This document shows positions 61,601 through 64,000 of a stretch of 64,000 nt of DNA, one piece after another (the first letter of the stretch is position 1; the number at the start of each line of letters is the position of its first letter). Made by a program: the position numbers and the translations under genes. The DNA is taken from assembly GCA_009746045.1 (NCBI GenBank), contig RPFO01000675.1, positions 1 through 64,000 of the forward strand, read 5' to 3'. The notes below the pieces were generated by a model. It was not told where the DNA came from and did not search any database. It saw only the letters and a list, made by a program, of their open reading frames with translations. The stretch comes from Mesostigma viride (lineage: Eukaryota; Streptophyta; Mesostigmatophyceae; Mesostigmatales; Mesostigmataceae).

Positions 61601-64000
61601 TCCTGTGTTCCCCTTTCACTTCCTGTGTTCCCTTTCACTTCCTGTGTTCCCTTTCACTTCCTGTGTTCCCCTTTCACTTCCTGTGTTCCCCTTTCACTTC
61701 CTGTGTTCCCCTTTCACTTCCTGTGTTCCCTTTCACTTCCTGTGTTCCCTTTCACTTCCTGTGTTCCCTTTCACTTCCTGTGTTCCCTTTCACTTCCTGT
61801 GTTCCCCTTTCACTTCCTGTGTTCCCTTTCACTTCCTGTGTTCCCCTTTCACTTCCTGTGTTCCCCTTTCACTTCCTGTGTTCCCCTTTCACTTCCTGTG
61901 TTCCCTTTCACTTCCTGTGTTCCCTTTCACTTCCTGTGTTCCCCTTTCACTTCCTGTGTTCCCCTTTCACTTCCTGTGTTCCCTTTCACTTCCTGTGTTC
62001 CCCTTTCACTTCCTGTGTTCCCCTTTCACTTCCTGTGTTCCCTTTCACTTCCTGTGTTCCCCTTTCACTTCCTGTGTTCCCTTTCACTTCCTGTGTTCCC
62101 CTTTCACTTCCTGTGTTCCCCTTTCACTTCCTGTGTTCCCCTTTCACTTCCTGTGTTCCCTTTCACTTCCTGTGTTCCCCTTTCACTTCCTGTGTTCCCT
62201 TTCACTTCCTGTGTTCCCTTTCACTTCCTGTGTTCCCTTTCACTTCCTGTGTTCCCTTTCACTTCCTGTGTTCCCCTTTCACTTCCTGTGTTCCCTTTCA
62301 CTTCCTGTGTTCCCCTTTCACTTCCTGTGTTCCCTTTCACTTCCTGTGTTCCCCTTTCACTTCCTGTGTTCCCTTTCACTTCCTGTGTTCCCCTTTCACT
62401 TCCTGTGTTCCCCTTTCACTTCCTGTGTTCCCTTTCACTTCCTGTGTTCCCCTTTCACTTCCTGTGTTCCCCTTTCACTTCCTGTGTTCCCCTTTCACTT
62501 CCTGTGTTCCCTTTCACTTCCTGTGTTCCCCTTTCACTTCCTGTGTTCCCTTTCACTTCCTGTGTTCCCCTTTCACTTCCTGTGTTCCCTTTTCACTTCC
62601 TGTGTTCCCCTTTCACTTCCTGTGTTCCCTTTCACTTCCTGTGTTCCCCTTTCACTTCCTGTGTTCCCCTTTCACTTCCTGTGTTCCCTTTCACTTCCTG
62701 TGTTCCCTTTCACTTCCTGTGTTCCCCTTTCACTTCCTGTGTTCCCCTTTCACTTCCTGTGTTCCCCTTTCACTTCCTGTGTTCCCCTTTCACTTCCTGT
62801 GTTCCCCTTTCACTTCCTGTGTTCCCCTTTCACTTCCTGTGTTCCCCTTTCACTTCCTGTGTTCCCTTTCACTTCCTGTGTTCCCCTTTCACTTCCTGTG
62901 TTCCCTTTCACTTCCTGTGTTCCCCTTTCACTTCCTGTGTTCCCTTTCACTTCCTGTGTTCCCCTTTCACTTCCTGTGTTCCCTTTCACTTCCTGTGTTC
63001 CCTTTCACTTCCTGTGTTCCCTTTCACTTCCTGTGTTCCCTTTCACTTCCTGTGTTCCCCTTTCACTTCCTGTGTTCCCCTTTCACTTCCTGTGTTCCCC
63101 TTTCACTTCCTGTGTTCCCTTTCACTTCCTGTGTTCCCCTTTCACTTCCTGTGTTCCCCTTTCACTTCCTGTGTTCCCTTTCACTTCCTGTGTTCCCTTT
63201 CACTTCCTGTGTTCCCCTTTCACTTCCTGTGTTCCCTTTCACTTCCTGTGTTCCCTTTCACTTCCTGTGTTCCCCTTTCACTTCCTGTGTTCCCTTTCAC
63301 TTCCTGTGTTCCCTTTCACTTCCTGTGTTCCCCTTTCACTTCCTGTGTTCCCTTTCACTTCCTGTGTTCCCCTTTCACTTCCTGTGTTCCCTTTCACTTC
63401 CTGTGTTCCCCTTTCACTTCCTGTGTTCCCTTTCACTTCCTGTGTTCCCCTTTCACTTCCTGTGTTCCCCTTTCACTTCCTGTGTTCCCCTTTCACTTCC
63501 TGTGTTCCCTTTCACTTCCTGTGTTCCCCTTTCACTTCCTGTGTTCCCTTTCACTTCCTGTGTTCCCCTTTCACTTCCTGTGTTCCCTTTTCACTTCCTG
63601 TGTTCCCCTTTCACTTCCTGTGTTCCCCTTTCACTTCCTGTGTTCCCCTTTCACTTCCTGTGTTCCCTTTCACTTCCTGTGTTCCCCTTTCACTTCCTGT
63701 GTTCCCCTTTCACTTCCTGTGTTCCCTTTCACTTCCTGTGTTCCCCTTTCACTTCCTGTGTTCCCCTTTCACTTCCTGTGTTCCCCTTTCACTTCCTGTG
63801 TTCCCTTTTCACTTCCTGTGTTCCCCTTTCACTTCCTGTGTTCCCTTTCACTTCCTGTGTTCCCTTTCACTTCCTGTGTTCCCTTTCACTTCCTGTGTTC
63901 CCCTTTCACTTCCTGTGTTCCCCTTTCACTTCCTGTGTTCCCCTTTCACTTCCTGTGTTCCCCTTTCACTTCCTGTGTTCCCCTTTCACTTCCTGTGTTC
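52661..64000. repeat. 19-21-bp satellite, >11.3 kb, continues past the window
   Basis: About 580 copies of TTTCACTTCCTGTGTTCCCC, with the C and T runs varying by one base so that units are 19, 20 or 21 bp. The first ~10 units (to about 52860) are diverged (TTCCGGTG, TTCCTCTG, GCTTCCTCT); later units are nearly identical. The plus strand is C/T-rich apart from the CA and GTG steps. The length variation shifts the frame repeatedly, so short GNTGSE-like frames on the minus strand are artefacts. No distal edge is seen. Confidence 0.98.

Noticed and set aside
52661-64000. CRISPR array or regulatory array of ETS-like AGGAAGTG sites
   Set aside because: Units are direct tandem copies without spacers, so not CRISPR; ETS factors are an animal family and the match is incidental to the repeat unit.

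Overview
This is the left end of a nuclear eukaryotic chromosome, most likely from a green alga (Chlorophyta). The first 4.86 kb is pure CCCTAAA telomere (the TTTAGGG type of plants and many algae). The rest is mostly GC-rich, carries intron-containing genes of plant/algal type, and is packed with microsatellites, minisatellites and decayed retroelements. The species cannot be named from sequence alone.

Only three host genes could be supported. (1) 12568-13728, minus strand: an intronless GT29 (sialyltransferase-like) type II membrane protein with recognisable sialylmotifs L, S and VS. (2) 14825 to about 21963, plus strand: a plastid-type J-domain plus ferredoxin-like protein rebuilt from six exons. 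The first intron appears to be a GC-AG intron just before the HPD loop, and the last recognised intron holds a 3.1-kb array of 110.5 copies of a 28-bp unit. (3) 47166-52400, plus strand: a six-exon FCP1/NLI-interacting-factor-like HAD phosphatase whose exon phases all join; its introns hold a GC-rich minisatellite, a 94-bp tandem duplication that copies a splice acceptor with the first bases of exon 4, and a 0.65-kb CAT/CACCAT array. Genes 1 and 2 are divergent and share about 1.1 kb upstream.

Layout: telomere 1-4861; subtelomeric ~174-bp tandem copies 4900-5441; gene-poor DNA with hexamer repeats to 10.6 kb; a decayed LINE reverse transcriptase on the minus strand at 10.6-11.75 kb; genes 1 and 2 at 12.5-22 kb; a 1.5-kb composite trinucleotide block at 22.4-24 kb; a graveyard of nested retroelements at 24.4-45 kb; a pogo/Tc1-type TIR element at 45.9-46.8 kb; gene 3; then an 11.3-kb array of a 19-21-bp unit that runs off the right edge.

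The retroelement zone can be partly ordered from target-site duplications. An integrase+PHD-finger element (28010-31625, TSD GGGC) and a 699-bp inverted-terminus element (31723-32421, TSD CAGTG) each interrupt LINE 3' tails. A 2.0-kb retroposon carrying only an L1-ORF1-like reading frame (38060-40067, 11-bp TSD, TTAA-repeat tail) interrupts another retroelement coding region. A second ORF1-only copy lies on the minus strand at 24.9-26.7 kb, so this looks like a half-LINE family. A DIRS-like RNase H plus tyrosine-recombinase remnant lies at 41.7-43.3 kb. All transposon reading frames seen are broken by stops or frameshifts. No rRNA, tRNA or CRISPR was found.
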